DNA of 21,162 bases from an uncultured Caulobacteraceae bacterium (GCA_903884915.1 CAISGS010000546.1:1-21162); one strand, 5' to 3'; positions 8,740-16,586 are shown, counted from the first letter of the stretch. Translations and numbers: made by a program. Notes: a model not told the origin generated them from the letters alone.

Positions 8740-9759
8740 ATGGATGAGACCCTCGACCCTGCTGTGATCCCCCCCGCTCAAATTCCAAAACGCGGCCATC
8801 GGCTGGAGCGGCTCGTCCAGATCGCCAAAGGCTTTGGCCCCTTACCCACCGCCATCATTGCCCCAGAATCGTCCGAAGCCCTTGCCGGTGCCCTAGAGGC
8901 TCGGGATTTGGGGCTCATCACCCCGATCTTGATTGGCAATGGCCATAAGATCATGGCTCTTGCTCAAGCGCTCAAGGCGGACCTTAGCCATGTCAGAATT
9001 GATGAGGCCTCCGATCCGATCACAGCGGCTGAGCGCGGTGTTGCCCTCGTACGCGATGGCACGGTGCGCGCCCTGATGAAGGGGCATCTGCACACAGAGG
9101 ATTTCTTGCGGCCCATCGTTCGGCGCGAAGGGGGGCTACGTACCCGTCGGCGGCTGAGCCACGTGTTCGTGATGGATAGTGATGACCTTGACCGTCTGAT
9201 CCTCGTCTCCGACGCGGCCATCGCCATCGCGCCAGACCTGATGCAAAAGGTCGACATCACCCAAAATGCCATTGATCTGGCCAGAGCCATTGGCATTGCC
9301 TTGCCCAAGGTCGCCATCCTGTCGGCGATTGAAACCATTAGCCCAGCCATGCCGTCCTCGGTCGATGCGGCGATCCTATCCAAAATGGCTGAGCGCGGTC
9401 AGATTACCGGCGGGATCGTCGATGGCCCCTTGGCGATGGACAATGCCATGAACCTCGAAGCCGCCATGGCCAAGGGTTTGGACCTGAAGGTTGCGGGCCA
9501 TGCGGATGTGCTGATCGTGCCCAATATCGAGGCCGGAAACATGCTGGCCAAGGACCTGATCTTTGTCAGTGGCGCGGCCTCTGCGGGCCTCGTGGTCGGC
9601 GCGAGTGTGCCGATCATCCTAACCAGTCGCTCTGACGATGCCGCCGCACGGGTCGCCTCCTGCGCGGTGGCCTTGGCCTATGATGTTTGGCGACGAACAG
9701 GCCAGCCAATCATGGATTGGGCCGCTCTGGCCGAAGCCCCGCCGTTACAAAAGGCTTAA
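8740..9759 (+). CDS. Phosphate acetyl/butyryltransferase family protein (stand-alone PTA_PTB domain)
   Basis: Product of 339 residues consisting of one PTA_PTB domain, with no N-terminal MaoC/hydratase or malic-enzyme part. Family members transfer an acyl group between CoA and phosphate (acyl-CoA + Pi to acyl-phosphate + CoA). Recognisable pieces are SDAAIAIAPDLMQKVDI, ITGGIVDGPLAMDNAM, VPNIEAGNMLAKDLIF and the C-terminal LTSRSDDAAARVASCAVAL. Acetyl-CoA is the likeliest substrate because an acetate kinase gene follows 4 bases downstream, but butyryl- or other short-chain CoA cannot be excluded from sequence. ATG 8740 is preferred over TTG 8737, since AGGA (8727-8730) is then 9 bases upstream. 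Only 11 bases separate it from ccoS, so it may be transcribed with the oxidase genes. Confidence 0.88.
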   Translation: MDETLDPAVIPPAQIPKRGHRLERLVQIAKGFGPLPTAIIAPESSEALAGALEARDLGLITPILIGNGHKIMALAQALKADLSHVRIDEASDPITAAERGVALVRDGTVRALMKGHLHTEDFLRPIVRREGGLRTRRRLSHVFVMDSDDLDRLILVSDAAIAIAPDLMQKVDITQNAIDLARAIGIALPKVAILSAIETISPAMPSSVDAAILSKMAERGQITGGIVDGPLAMDNAMNLEAAMAKGLDLKVAGHADVLIVPNIEAGNMLAKDLIFVSGAASAGLVVGASVPIILTSRSDDAAARVASCAVALAYDVWRRTGQPIMDWAALAEAPPLQKA

Positions 9760-9763
9760 GCCG

Positions 9764-10888
9764 TTGAAGGCCATCCTCACCCTCAATGGCGGTTCGGCGA
9801 CGCTCAAGGTCGCCCTCTTTGAGGCCGCAGCGCCCCATCGCCGCCTTGGAGACGGGATGATCGAGCGGTTCGGCGTGGGGCCGCGCTTGCGACTTCGCGC
9901 GCCGGGCCTTGCCGATCGTGCGCAGGACTGGGCCAAGGGCGAGGGGCCTACCGATGCTCAGGCCGCCTTCCATGCGCTCTGGCCCGCCCTTAAGGCCCGC
10001 CACAGCGAGCTAGAGATCGTCTCGGTCGGACATCGCATCGTCCATGGCGGGGCCGACCATGCCGGTCCATGCCTGATCGATGAGGCTGTCTTGACCGGCC
10101 TCAAGCGCCTTTCCCCCCTCGCTCCGCTGCATCAACCGGCCAATCTGGCCGTGCTGGAGGCCGCGCAGCAGGACCTGCCGAAGGCTGGGCATGTCGCCTG
10201 TTTTGACACGGCATTTCACCAAGGGCGGGCCTTTGAGACCGAAGCCTTTGCCCTGCCCCGCCACTTCTATGAGGAGGGTGTTCGCCGCTATGGCTTTCAC
10301 GGCCTGTCCTATGCCTCGGTTTTGGAGCGTTTGCGCCATGAGCGGCCCGATCTGGCGATGGGTAAGATCGTCATAGCGCATCTGGGCTCTGGCTGTTCGC
10401 TCTGCGCCCTCGATCAGGGACGCAGCGTCGCCACGACCATGGGCTTTTCGGCCTTGGACGGGATACCGATGGGCACCCGCCCGGGCGCCATTGATCCGGG
10501 GGTTTTGCTCTATCTGATGACCGACCGCGGCATGGACGCCAAGGCCATTGAGGACCTGCTCTATCGGCGCTCAGGACTGCTCGGCCTATCAGGCCTATCG
10601 GCTGACGTGCGCGATCTTGAGGCTTCAGATCAGCCGCAGGCCAAACAGGCCCTAGACTATTTTTGTAGCCGCGTCGCTGTGGGCATCGCCGCCATGGCCG
10701 GGGAACTGGGCGGGCTTGATGGGGTGATCTTTACCGCTGGGATCGGAGAAAATTCATCCCATATTCGCCACGACATTAGCCAAAGACTGGCATGGCTGGG
10801 CGCGGGATCACGCCTTGCCCTTTGCGTGATCCCCACAGACGAAGAAGGTCAGATCGCCGTCCAGACGGCTGAGGTCTGCGGTCTTTAG
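9764..10888 (+). CDS. ackA: Acetate kinase
   Basis: Cytosolic kinase of the acetate/propionate kinase family: acetyl-phosphate + ADP to acetate + ATP, reversible. The product has 374 residues, slightly short for the family. Catalytic positions known from acetate kinases are present: N8 in LNGGSATLK, R91 in GHRIVHGG, H123, D148 in FDTAFH, H179 in RYGFHGLSY, R239 in MGTRPG and E329 in TAGIGENS. The N-terminal phosphate loop reads NGGSATLK instead of the common N-A/S-G-S-S-S-L-K. Start TTG 9764 is chosen because AAGG (9751-9754) lies 9 bases upstream and MKAILTLNGG aligns with the family start. The frame is open back to an ATG at 9638, but that stretch overlaps the upstream gene and does not look like acetate kinase. 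It pairs with the phosphate acyltransferase upstream. Confidence 0.93.
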   Translation: MKAILTLNGGSATLKVALFEAAAPHRRLGDGMIERFGVGPRLRLRAPGLADRAQDWAKGEGPTDAQAAFHALWPALKARHSELEIVSVGHRIVHGGADHAGPCLIDEAVLTGLKRLSPLAPLHQPANLAVLEAAQQDLPKAGHVACFDTAFHQGRAFETEAFALPRHFYEEGVRRYGFHGLSYASVLERLRHERPDLAMGKIVIAHLGSGCSLCALDQGRSVATTMGFSALDGIPMGTRPGAIDPGVLLYLMTDRGMDAKAIEDLLYRRSGLLGLSGLSADVRDLEASDQPQAKQALDYFCSRVAVGIAAMAGELGGLDGVIFTAGIGENSSHIRHDISQRLAWLGAGSRLALCVIPTDEEGQIAVQTAEVCGL

Positions 10889-12378
10889 GGCTTGGGCCAA
10901 AATCTCGGTAGATCGAGCGCCAGCTTCAAGGCCTGCTCCGCCTTCAGCGCCGCATCCGCCTGTCCAGCATAAAGACTGGCAAGGGCCTGACCGGCGTCAA
11001 AGGCAGAGGGACCGCTGGCGTGGGCGCGCAGCAGTGCCTCTCCAACGGCGCGGTCATTGACGAGACCCAACCGATCTTGAACCTGTTTAACAGCATCGAT
11101 CAGATGGCGACGGCGCTCCAATCCCTCCGGGTAGAGGCTGGCAAAGAGCTCCATCCCATAGCGGAAATTTTTGGCGCGAATACGGACCCGATGCTGCGCC
11201 TCTGCGGGCAGGTTGGTCAGGTCCTTGCCATCGGTCTTGAGCTTGCGGCGCAGACGTTCCAACGCCTGGTTAGCAAAATCCAACACGGGCTGATCCCGCA
11301 GGCCTGACTGAGACCAAGGGCTCTGACGCCAATCGCCTGCCTCAGCCCAAGCCATGACCGTCAACAGGGTTTGGCCATAGGCGTGCGAGGCCAAGACGCG
11401 GCCGACCTCATCATAGGCCTGACCGCGATCAAGAATAACGGCCTCAAGTAGCCGAGGAGAAGGCTGTTCCGAGGTCTCAATCCGCGCAATCAGAACATCC
11501 AGATCGCGCGCGCGGCCCATAGTCTGGCTAAGAGCGCGAAGACGGCCACGCATGTCGATAAAGGCCTGATCGGCGACCACCGCCTTAAAGAGGCCCAAGG
11601 TCGCTCTTAGGCGGCGCAGGGCGACACGGATCTGGTGGAGTGCCTCAACCTCTCGGTTCTGAGCGACCAAAGCGCCATTGTGCAAAATCTGGCCAAGGCC
11701 TTCGCGCACCATGGCGCTAAGCGCTTGGCCCACGCTCAGGCCAGACAGGTCTAACCGGCTTTCCGCCTTAAGGGGCAACACCTGGTCATTGGCCAGCAAG
11801 GCAAAGCCCCGATCGGCCTTAGACTGGGATGAAGCGACAAGCCGGGTCTCGGCTGCCATGCTCAAGGCCAGATCAAACAGGGCGCGCGTGGGTCCCTCAA
11901 TCAATTCGAATTCCAGTTCGGCAAAGTCCTGCACCCGGCCTGCGGCCTCGACGCGGCCCATATCGAACGCCATTTCGATCTGGCAGTCGGGCGTGGGGTT
12001 AATGAGGGCGGTTCGCCGATCGACCTGAATCAGAAAGAGGGGACGCAACTGATTCGTGCTCAGATCGACGGCCGCCAAGGGCGTCTGCGCAAGCAGCGAC
12101 AGATCCGGTGTCGCTCCCTGAACCGGATGTTCCCACTCAGCGCGCTCAAAAAGGCCCGCGGCCTCGGGCGCGATAACCTTGAGGGTTTGGATTCCAGCAC
12201 GCAGCCGCAAAGATAAACCGGCTCGGCGCAAATGCTGATCTGCGGTGTCGAAATAGATTGAGGTCAGGGCGCGCGGCTCCTGATCCTTCCAAATGGGCGA
12301 AGCCATAAGCTGGGCAACATCTGACCAAGCGACGCCCAGTTTCAGTTCAATTTCCGTGGGCTGGTTCAGCGTCATCAT
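10885..12378 (-). CDS. CYTH-CHAD domain protein (putative inorganic triphosphatase / polyphosphate-binding)
   Basis: Product of 497 residues on the minus strand. The N-terminal CYTH domain (about residues 7-200) carries the signature E9-x-E11-x-K13 (EIELKL) and acidic pairs such as E154/E156 (AELEFELIEG), which bind metal and triphosphate in this superfamily. Characterised bacterial members such as E. coli YgiF hydrolyse inorganic triphosphate. The C-terminal CHAD domain (about residues 210-490) is all-helical with conserved basic residues H248, R251, R255 and R256 (LHQIRVALRRLRA); CHAD domains bind polyphosphate. Hence a role in polyphosphate or triphosphate metabolism is likely but not proven. 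Two adjacent ATGs (12378 and 12375) are possible starts. Its stop overlaps ackA by 4 bases, tail to tail, with no terminator hairpin seen between them. Confidence 0.9.
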   Translation of the reverse strand: MMTLNQPTEIELKLGVAWSDVAQLMASPIWKDQEPRALTSIYFDTADQHLRRAGLSLRLRAGIQTLKVIAPEAAGLFERAEWEHPVQGATPDLSLLAQTPLAAVDLSTNQLRPLFLIQVDRRTALINPTPDCQIEMAFDMGRVEAAGRVQDFAELEFELIEGPTRALFDLALSMAAETRLVASSQSKADRGFALLANDQVLPLKAESRLDLSGLSVGQALSAMVREGLGQILHNGALVAQNREVEALHQIRVALRRLRATLGLFKAVVADQAFIDMRGRLRALSQTMGRARDLDVLIARIETSEQPSPRLLEAVILDRGQAYDEVGRVLASHAYGQTLLTVMAWAEAGDWRQSPWSQSGLRDQPVLDFANQALERLRRKLKTDGKDLTNLPAEAQHRVRIRAKNFRYGMELFASLYPEGLERRRHLIDAVKQVQDRLGLVNDRAVGEALLRAHASGPSAFDAGQALASLYAGQADAALKAEQALKLALDLPRFWPKP

Positions 12379-12678
12379 GCCAACTGTTTTTCCACCGTCC
12401 TCTTTTCATGCGACCATTAACGGATCTTTGCCAGTCTAATGCTCATGCTAACCCTCTCATCGCAAAGGTTCGGTCAGCTCGGCGGTTTAGATAGTGAAAA
12501 CTAACTTATTGATGAGATTGAATAATTTTTTGCAAAACAGGCATTTTCGCTACTTTTCCGATTGATCAGAAAAGCTGAATATATTATCCATCAGCGAAAG
12601 TGCCGCACCCCAAAGGTTAATATCGCTGTACTTGCTTAGGTTCTAAAATCGGTATTAAAAGCTAGCATCGAGGTGTCC
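12379..12678. other. AT-rich divergent intergenic region with promoters and short inverted repeats
   Basis: A 300-base non-coding stretch separates the divergently read CYTH-CHAD and TetR genes. It is clearly richer in A and T than the flanking genes, most of all from about 12490 to 12660. No convincing ORF or RNA gene was seen. GCTGA (12574-12578) and TCAGC (12591-12595) form a short inverted repeat. TTTCGCT (12545-12551) is complementary to AGCGAAA (12593-12599), 41 bases apart. Possible promoter elements for the TetR gene are TTGCTT (12632-12637) and TATTAA (12653-12658), but the 15-base spacer is short. Both promoters probably lie here; exact positions are uncertain. Confidence 0.5.
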
Positions 12679-13338
12679 ATGCCCGACTCAACCGAAGTTT
12701 TTCAGGATAGTACCCGTGCAATGCCGAAACAGGGCCGTGCCGTTCAGACTTACGAGCGCCTGTTGGACGTTTCCGGTGATCTACTGGCCGAAGTTGGCAT
12801 TGAGAGAATCTCCACCAATCTAATCTGCGCACGGGCCGGGATGACCCCTCCGGCGCTCTATCGCTACTTTAAAGACAAATATGCGGTGCTCGAGGCGCTG
12901 GGCCGTCGGCTGCTTTCACGGCGATCGGACATCCTCACCCTATGGCTGGCGGAAACCGCGCCAAAGGGCCAGCAGGCCTTGGCCGATGGGTTGCCCGCGG
13001 TTCTGGGCGACACTTGGGCGGCAACGCTCAAGGAGCCGGGGGCGGTCTGGATCCTCAAGGCCCTGCGCGCCGTGCCGCAACTGGCCCATGTTCGGGTCGA
13101 AACCTACCGAGACATGACCGACATGGTCACATCGGTCTTCAGCGCGACGCTCGGTCATCCGCCTAGGGATGATCTGTGGCTGCGGGTCCGTATCGCCTTA
13201 GAGTTTGCCTTCAGCGCCGACGAACTTCTGTTCGAAGAAGATCGCTTGCCTCAAGAGGTAATCATCGCCGAGGCCTCAGAACTGCTTCGCCGCGCCCTGC
13301 TGGAAGCCTTGCCAATGTCCGGTTCCGACCGGGGCTAA
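12679..13338 (+). CDS. TetR/AcrR family transcriptional regulator
   Basis: Product of 219 residues. The N-terminal helix-turn-helix (about residues 24-70) has the TetR layout, with ISTNLICARAGMTPPALYRY followed by FKDKYAVLEAL. The C-terminal part is a helical ligand/dimer domain without recognisable specificity, so the inducer is unknown. ATG 12679 is chosen over GTG 12673, because GAGG at 12670-12673 then sits 5 bases upstream as a ribosome site. It probably represses its own promoter and/or the acyltransferase gene 77 bases downstream; the gap between them holds overlapping perfect inverted repeats suited to a TetR dimer. That regulatory link is inference from position. No frameshift or truncation is seen. 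Confidence 0.88.
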   Translation: MPDSTEVFQDSTRAMPKQGRAVQTYERLLDVSGDLLAEVGIERISTNLICARAGMTPPALYRYFKDKYAVLEALGRRLLSRRSDILTLWLAETAPKGQQALADGLPAVLGDTWAATLKEPGAVWILKALRAVPQLAHVRVETYRDMTDMVTSVFSATLGHPPRDDLWLRVRIALEFAFSADELLFEEDRLPQEVIIAEASELLRRALLEALPMSGSDRG

Positions 13339-13351
13339 AAGTCCTTGCAAC

Positions 13352-13391
13352 CTGACCCTTGCCGACCGACATAGGGTCAGTCCATCCTATG
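13352..13391. promoter_or_regulatory. Two overlapping inverted repeats, candidate TetR operator or attenuator
   Basis: CTGACCCT (13352-13359) and AGGGTCAG (13373-13380) are perfect 8-base arms around 13 bases. CATAGG (13370-13375) and CCTATG (13386-13391) are perfect 6-base arms around 10 bases, and share bases 13373-13375 with the first repeat's right arm. As DNA these could be overlapping operator sites; as RNA they would be mutually exclusive hairpins. No T-run follows, so a simple terminator is unlikely. The ribosome site GAGGG (13403-13407) and the acyltransferase ATG lie just downstream. Confidence 0.5.
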
Positions 13392-13415
13392 GTTCAGGAT
13401 GCGAGGGCGCAAACC

Positions 13416-14282
13416 ATGACCGATCTGCAGGCGGCGCCCTTGGCCCGCGGCCATATTGTTGACCAACTCATCTATGAGCGCGCGCCGCAATTGGTGCGGT
13501 CTAGCCTGTGGCCGATGCTGCGCCCGCTGCTCTATGAAATCCTCGGCTATCGCAAGGCGCGCCGGATGGCCGACGCCATTGCCAGCATGGGCGGGGTTGA
13601 AGCCTTGGACCATGTGGCGAACCTTTTGCAAGTCCGCGTTACCTTGAACCATCCCGAACGCCTGCCAACCACCGGCCGGGTTGTGATTGTCGCAAACCAT
13701 CCGTCCGGCATTGCCGATGGGGTTGCCCTGCGCGACGGGATAGGGCGTTTGAGGCAGGACCTCTGTTTCTTTGCCAATGCCGATGCTCATCGGGTCTGTG
13801 CGGGCTTTGACGATGTGCTTATTCCGGTTGAGTGGGTTGAGGAAAAACGCACCCGCGAAAAGGCTCGGATGACCTTGAAACGCGCTCAAGAGGCCTTTGA
13901 AGCCGAGCGGGCGGTCGTCATTTTCCCCGCTGGTCGCTTGGCCGTGCGCGGTCCTGATGGCCAACTTTCAGACCCAAGCTGGATGCCCAGCGCCATATCA
14001 CTGGCCCGTAAATATGATGCACCGGTCCTGCCGATCCATCTGACGGGGCCCTATCCTCACCTGTTTCAGTTCTTCAATCGATTTTCACGTGAACTTCGAG
14101 ACATCACCCTGTTCCATGAGTTGCTCAACAAGCGTCGGGGTCAGTTTGGCCTAACGATCGGCCCCCTGATCCCACCCGGTGAGCTCGGAAACGATACGGC
14201 CTTGGCGACTGTGGCCATCAAGGCCTATGTCGAACGCCGCCTTCCGCTTCATCCGGATCAGCCCTTTTCGTTAGCCCGATAG
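13416..14282 (+). CDS. PlsC-like 1-acylglycerol/lysophospholipid acyltransferase family protein
   Basis: Product of 288 residues. It has the acyltransferase block NHPSGIADG (His and Asp separated by five residues, as in the hemolysin-like/OlsA-type subgroup rather than the strict H-x4-D of PlsC). A second block is VVIFPAGRLAVRG, matching the FPxG motif for the acceptor phosphate. It probably transfers an acyl chain to a lysolipid or lyso-ornithine-type acceptor at the inner membrane; the substrate cannot be read from sequence. No clear membrane helix is present, suggesting peripheral attachment. ATG 13416 is chosen because GAGGG lies 8 bases upstream; ATG 13389 and the upstream frame would include the palindromes. 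A TetR gene precedes it, and tsaE starts 8 bases after its stop. Confidence 0.82.
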   Translation: MTDLQAAPLARGHIVDQLIYERAPQLVRSSLWPMLRPLLYEILGYRKARRMADAIASMGGVEALDHVANLLQVRVTLNHPERLPTTGRVVIVANHPSGIADGVALRDGIGRLRQDLCFFANADAHRVCAGFDDVLIPVEWVEEKRTREKARMTLKRAQEAFEAERAVVIFPAGRLAVRGPDGQLSDPSWMPSAISLARKYDAPVLPIHLTGPYPHLFQFFNRFSRELRDITLFHELLNKRRGQFGLTIGPLIPPGELGNDTALATVAIKAYVERRLPLHPDQPFSLAR

Positions 14283-14290
14283 ATTAAAGC

Positions 14291-14770
14291 TTGGACCCTT
14301 TGCGTTTGAACGCTACCGCCCCCTGGCACCATCTGCCCGACGAACAGGCCACGACGGCCTTGGGCACCGCCTTGGCTGACAAGATTTTGCGCGGCGAGGC
14401 CATCTGTCTTTGGGGGCCGCTCGGCTCGGGCAAATCAACCTTGGCGCGGGGCCTGATCCGGGCCTTGACCCGGCCTGACGAGGATGTGCCCAGCCCCACC
14501 TTCACCCTCGTCCAGTTCTATGATGGGCCGGACTTTCCCCTCGCCCATTTCGACCTCTATCGCCTGACCAGCGCGTCTGAGGCCTATGAGATCGGTCTGG
14601 ACGAGGCCCTCGAGGATGGCGCGGCCCTCATCGAATGGCCTGAACGGTTAGAGGAGGATCTGCCTCACGACCGACTCGATATAGTCTTTGATACAGATCA
14701 TGAGAGCGGGGGCAGACAGGTGCGTCTGGTCCCTCACGGCAGTTGGGAAGGACGCGGGCTTGAGTTTTGA
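14291..14770 (+). CDS. tsaE: tRNA threonylcarbamoyladenosine biosynthesis ATPase TsaE
   Basis: Product of 159 residues. TsaE is the small ATPase that works with TsaB and TsaD to place the t6A modification at position 37 of ANN-decoding tRNAs. Walker A is GPLGSGKST (residues 42-50). The segment PSPTFTLVQFY (68-78) is the family switch region, HFDLYRL (86-92) and the late IEWPERL (114-120) are further family blocks. Start TTG 14291 is the first after the acyltransferase stop; TTG 14300 and 14306 are alternatives, and no ribosome site decides among them. The 3' end overlaps amgK by 11 bases. Length is normal for the family. Confidence 0.92.
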   Translation: MDPLRLNATAPWHHLPDEQATTALGTALADKILRGEAICLWGPLGSGKSTLARGLIRALTRPDEDVPSPTFTLVQFYDGPDFPLAHFDLYRLTSASEAYEIGLDEALEDGAALIEWPERLEEDLPHDRLDIVFDTDHESGGRQVRLVPHGSWEGRGLEF

Positions 14771-15854
14771 ACGTGAGGCCGCGACGGCTGAGTTTCTGGG
14801 CGCCAATGGCCTTGGCGACGCGCGGCGCGTGGCCCTGCCCGGCGACGCTTCAACGCGGCGCTATGAGCGGATCTATCCGGCAGCTGGGGGCGCTAGCCTG
14901 ATCCTGATGGATCAGCCGCCAGCCCTCGAGACCCAGCCCTGCCCACCTGATGCCAGCCCTGCAGAACGCGTCGATCTGGGCTATAATTCCATGGCCCGCT
15001 TGGCGGCGGGCCGGATCGAGGCCTTCGTCGCCTGCGCGGGCTATCTTCGGGCCCAAGGCCTGTCCGCTCCCCTGATCCATGCGGCTGATCCCGTTCAAGG
15101 CCTCGCCGTGCTCGAAGACCTTGGCGATGATCTCTTTGTCCATAAGGTCGCCGGCGGTATGGCCGAAGCCGAACTCTATGGCCCGGCCATCGACGCTCTG
15201 GTGCGCCTGCACGAGACCCCGCCGCCTGCGATCCTGCAGGCCGATGGGCAAAGCTGGCCGCTGTTGGCCTATGATGATCTGGCGCTAAAGACCGGCTGCA
15301 ACCTGTTCCTCGAATGGTGGCCGAAATTTGCCAAGACATCCGCCTATTCCGACGAGGCCGCCGCCGAGTGGGAGAGCCTCTGGTCGCCGATCCGAGCCCG
15401 GGGCGAGGCGGGGGCCAGCGTCTTTACCCACCGGGACTATCACGCCGAAAATCTGCTCTGGTTGCCGCAACGCCAAGGCATAGCCCGCGTCGGCATGATC
15501 GATTTCCAAGACGCCCTTCGCGCCCATCCGGCCTGGGACCTCCTGTCCCTCCTGCAAGATGCGCGGCGCGATATTGATCCCGCCCTCGAGGCAGCCATGC
15601 TTGCGCGCTATTTTGCCGCCCGGCCCGGGGTCGATCGCGAGGCCTTCTTGCGCGACTATCGCGGGCTCGCTGCCCTCAATGCCAGCCGCATCCTGTTCAT
15701 CTTTGCCCGGCAGGTCGCGGGCTTTGGCAAGCCGCGCTATATCGATTTCATGCCTCGGACCTGGCGCTATCTGGAGCGCAATCTCGCCGACCCGGCCATG
15801 GCGCCCTTAAAGGCTTGGTTTGATCGCCACGTTCCGAACGAGGCGCGGGCATGA
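14760..15854 (+). CDS. amgK: N-acetylmuramate/N-acetylglucosamine kinase AmgK (aminoglycoside phosphotransferase fold)
   Basis: Product of 364 residues with the APH/choline kinase fold. AmgK phosphorylates the anomeric position of MurNAc (and GlcNAc) released during cell-wall turnover; MurU then makes UDP-MurNAc. Visible motifs: N-terminal GDASTRRYERI, catalytic loop H224-R-D226-YHAE-N231, and metal-binding D248 in MIDFQDA. TTG 14760 is chosen since GGGAAGGA (14745-14752) ends 7 bases upstream and MSFEREAATAEFL resembles family starts; the ATG at 14688 would be buried deep in tsaE. The assignment as AmgK rather than another small-molecule kinase relies strongly on the overlapping murU gene (ATGA 15851-15854). 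The reading frame is complete. Confidence 0.88.
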   Translation: MSFEREAATAEFLGANGLGDARRVALPGDASTRRYERIYPAAGGASLILMDQPPALETQPCPPDASPAERVDLGYNSMARLAAGRIEAFVACAGYLRAQGLSAPLIHAADPVQGLAVLEDLGDDLFVHKVAGGMAEAELYGPAIDALVRLHETPPPAILQADGQSWPLLAYDDLALKTGCNLFLEWWPKFAKTSAYSDEAAAEWESLWSPIRARGEAGASVFTHRDYHAENLLWLPQRQGIARVGMIDFQDALRAHPAWDLLSLLQDARRDIDPALEAAMLARYFAARPGVDREAFLRDYRGLAALNASRILFIFARQVAGFGKPRYIDFMPRTWRYLERNLADPAMAPLKAWFDRHVPNEARA

Positions 15855-16576
15855 GCGCGCCCTTCTCGACCGCAATGGTCTTGGCCGCAGGGCTGGGTAC
15901 CCGCATGAAGCCCCTGACCAATGACCGGCCCAAGGCTCTGGTCGAGGTGGCGGGCAAGCCCCTGATCGACCATATGCTCGACCGGCTGGCCGAGGCGGGC
16001 GTCACCACCGCTGTGGTCAATGTCCATGCCTTTGCTGATCGCTTGGAGGGCCACCTGAAGGCCCGCACCGCCGCGCCCGCCATCCTGATCTCGGACGAAC
16101 GGTCAGAGGTTTTGGAAACCGGCGGCGGTCTGCGTCTAGCCCGCCCCCTCCTAGGGGAAGAGCCGATCTTTGTCGCCAATATTGATTCGGTCTGGCGCGA
16201 GACGGGAGCATCGATTGCGGAGGCCCTGAAGGCGGCGTGGGACCCAGAGCGGATGGATGTGCTCTTGGCCTTGGCCCCCCTGAACCGATCCATCGGCTTT
16301 GACGGTCTGGGGGATTGTTTCATTGCCGATGACGGGACCCTAACCCTTCGCGGGTCCGCCTCCAGCGCGCCCTTTGCCTATATGGGTCTGCATATCACCA
16401 AGCCGCAGATCGTCGATGAAGGTCCGGAAGGGGCCTTTTCACTGTTTCCGCTCTGGCGCGACCTGGCGGCGCAAAAACGCTTATTTGGGGTTGTGCTCGA
16501 TGGGGATTGGATGCATGTGGGAGATCCCCTCTCTCGCGATCAGGCCGAGGCGCGCCTGACCCTCACCCCCTCTTGA
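15851..16576 (+). CDS. murU: N-acetylmuramate-1-phosphate uridylyltransferase MurU
   Basis: Product of 241 residues in the sugar-phosphate nucleotidyltransferase family. It joins UTP and MurNAc-1-phosphate to give UDP-MurNAc, bypassing MurA/MurB and thus fosfomycin-sensitive synthesis. The N-terminal signature LAAGLGTRMKPLT (residues 11-23) with RPKALVEVAGKPLIDHML is the nucleotide-binding loop. ETGGGLRLA and the ANIDSVW stretch, whose Asp probably binds metal, follow. The C-terminal GDWMHVGDP is typical. Short length without an added acyltransferase domain fits MurU rather than GlmU. The ATG overlaps the amgK stop by 4 bases, so the two are coupled. Confidence 0.9.
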   Translation: MSAPFSTAMVLAAGLGTRMKPLTNDRPKALVEVAGKPLIDHMLDRLAEAGVTTAVVNVHAFADRLEGHLKARTAAPAILISDERSEVLETGGGLRLARPLLGEEPIFVANIDSVWRETGASIAEALKAAWDPERMDVLLALAPLNRSIGFDGLGDCFIADDGTLTLRGSASSAPFAYMGLHITKPQIVDEGPEGAFSLFPLWRDLAAQKRLFGVVLDGDWMHVGDPLSRDQAEARLTLTPS

Positions 16577-16586
16577 GGCGGACCCG

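Noticed and set aside
9638..9763. ATG-initiated extension of ackA
   Set aside because: It lies wholly in another frame of the phosphate acyltransferase gene; acetate kinase homology begins exactly at TTG 9764, which has a ribosome site.
10583..10600. Tandem GGCCTATC repeat
   Set aside because: It encodes the repeated Gly-Leu-Ser of the conserved GLLGLSGLS stretch of acetate kinase, so protein conservation explains it.
13359..13415. Longer N-terminus for the acyltransferase from 13359 or 13389
   Set aside because: It would cover the palindromes and lacks a good ribosome site; ATG 13416 has GAGGG at the right distance.
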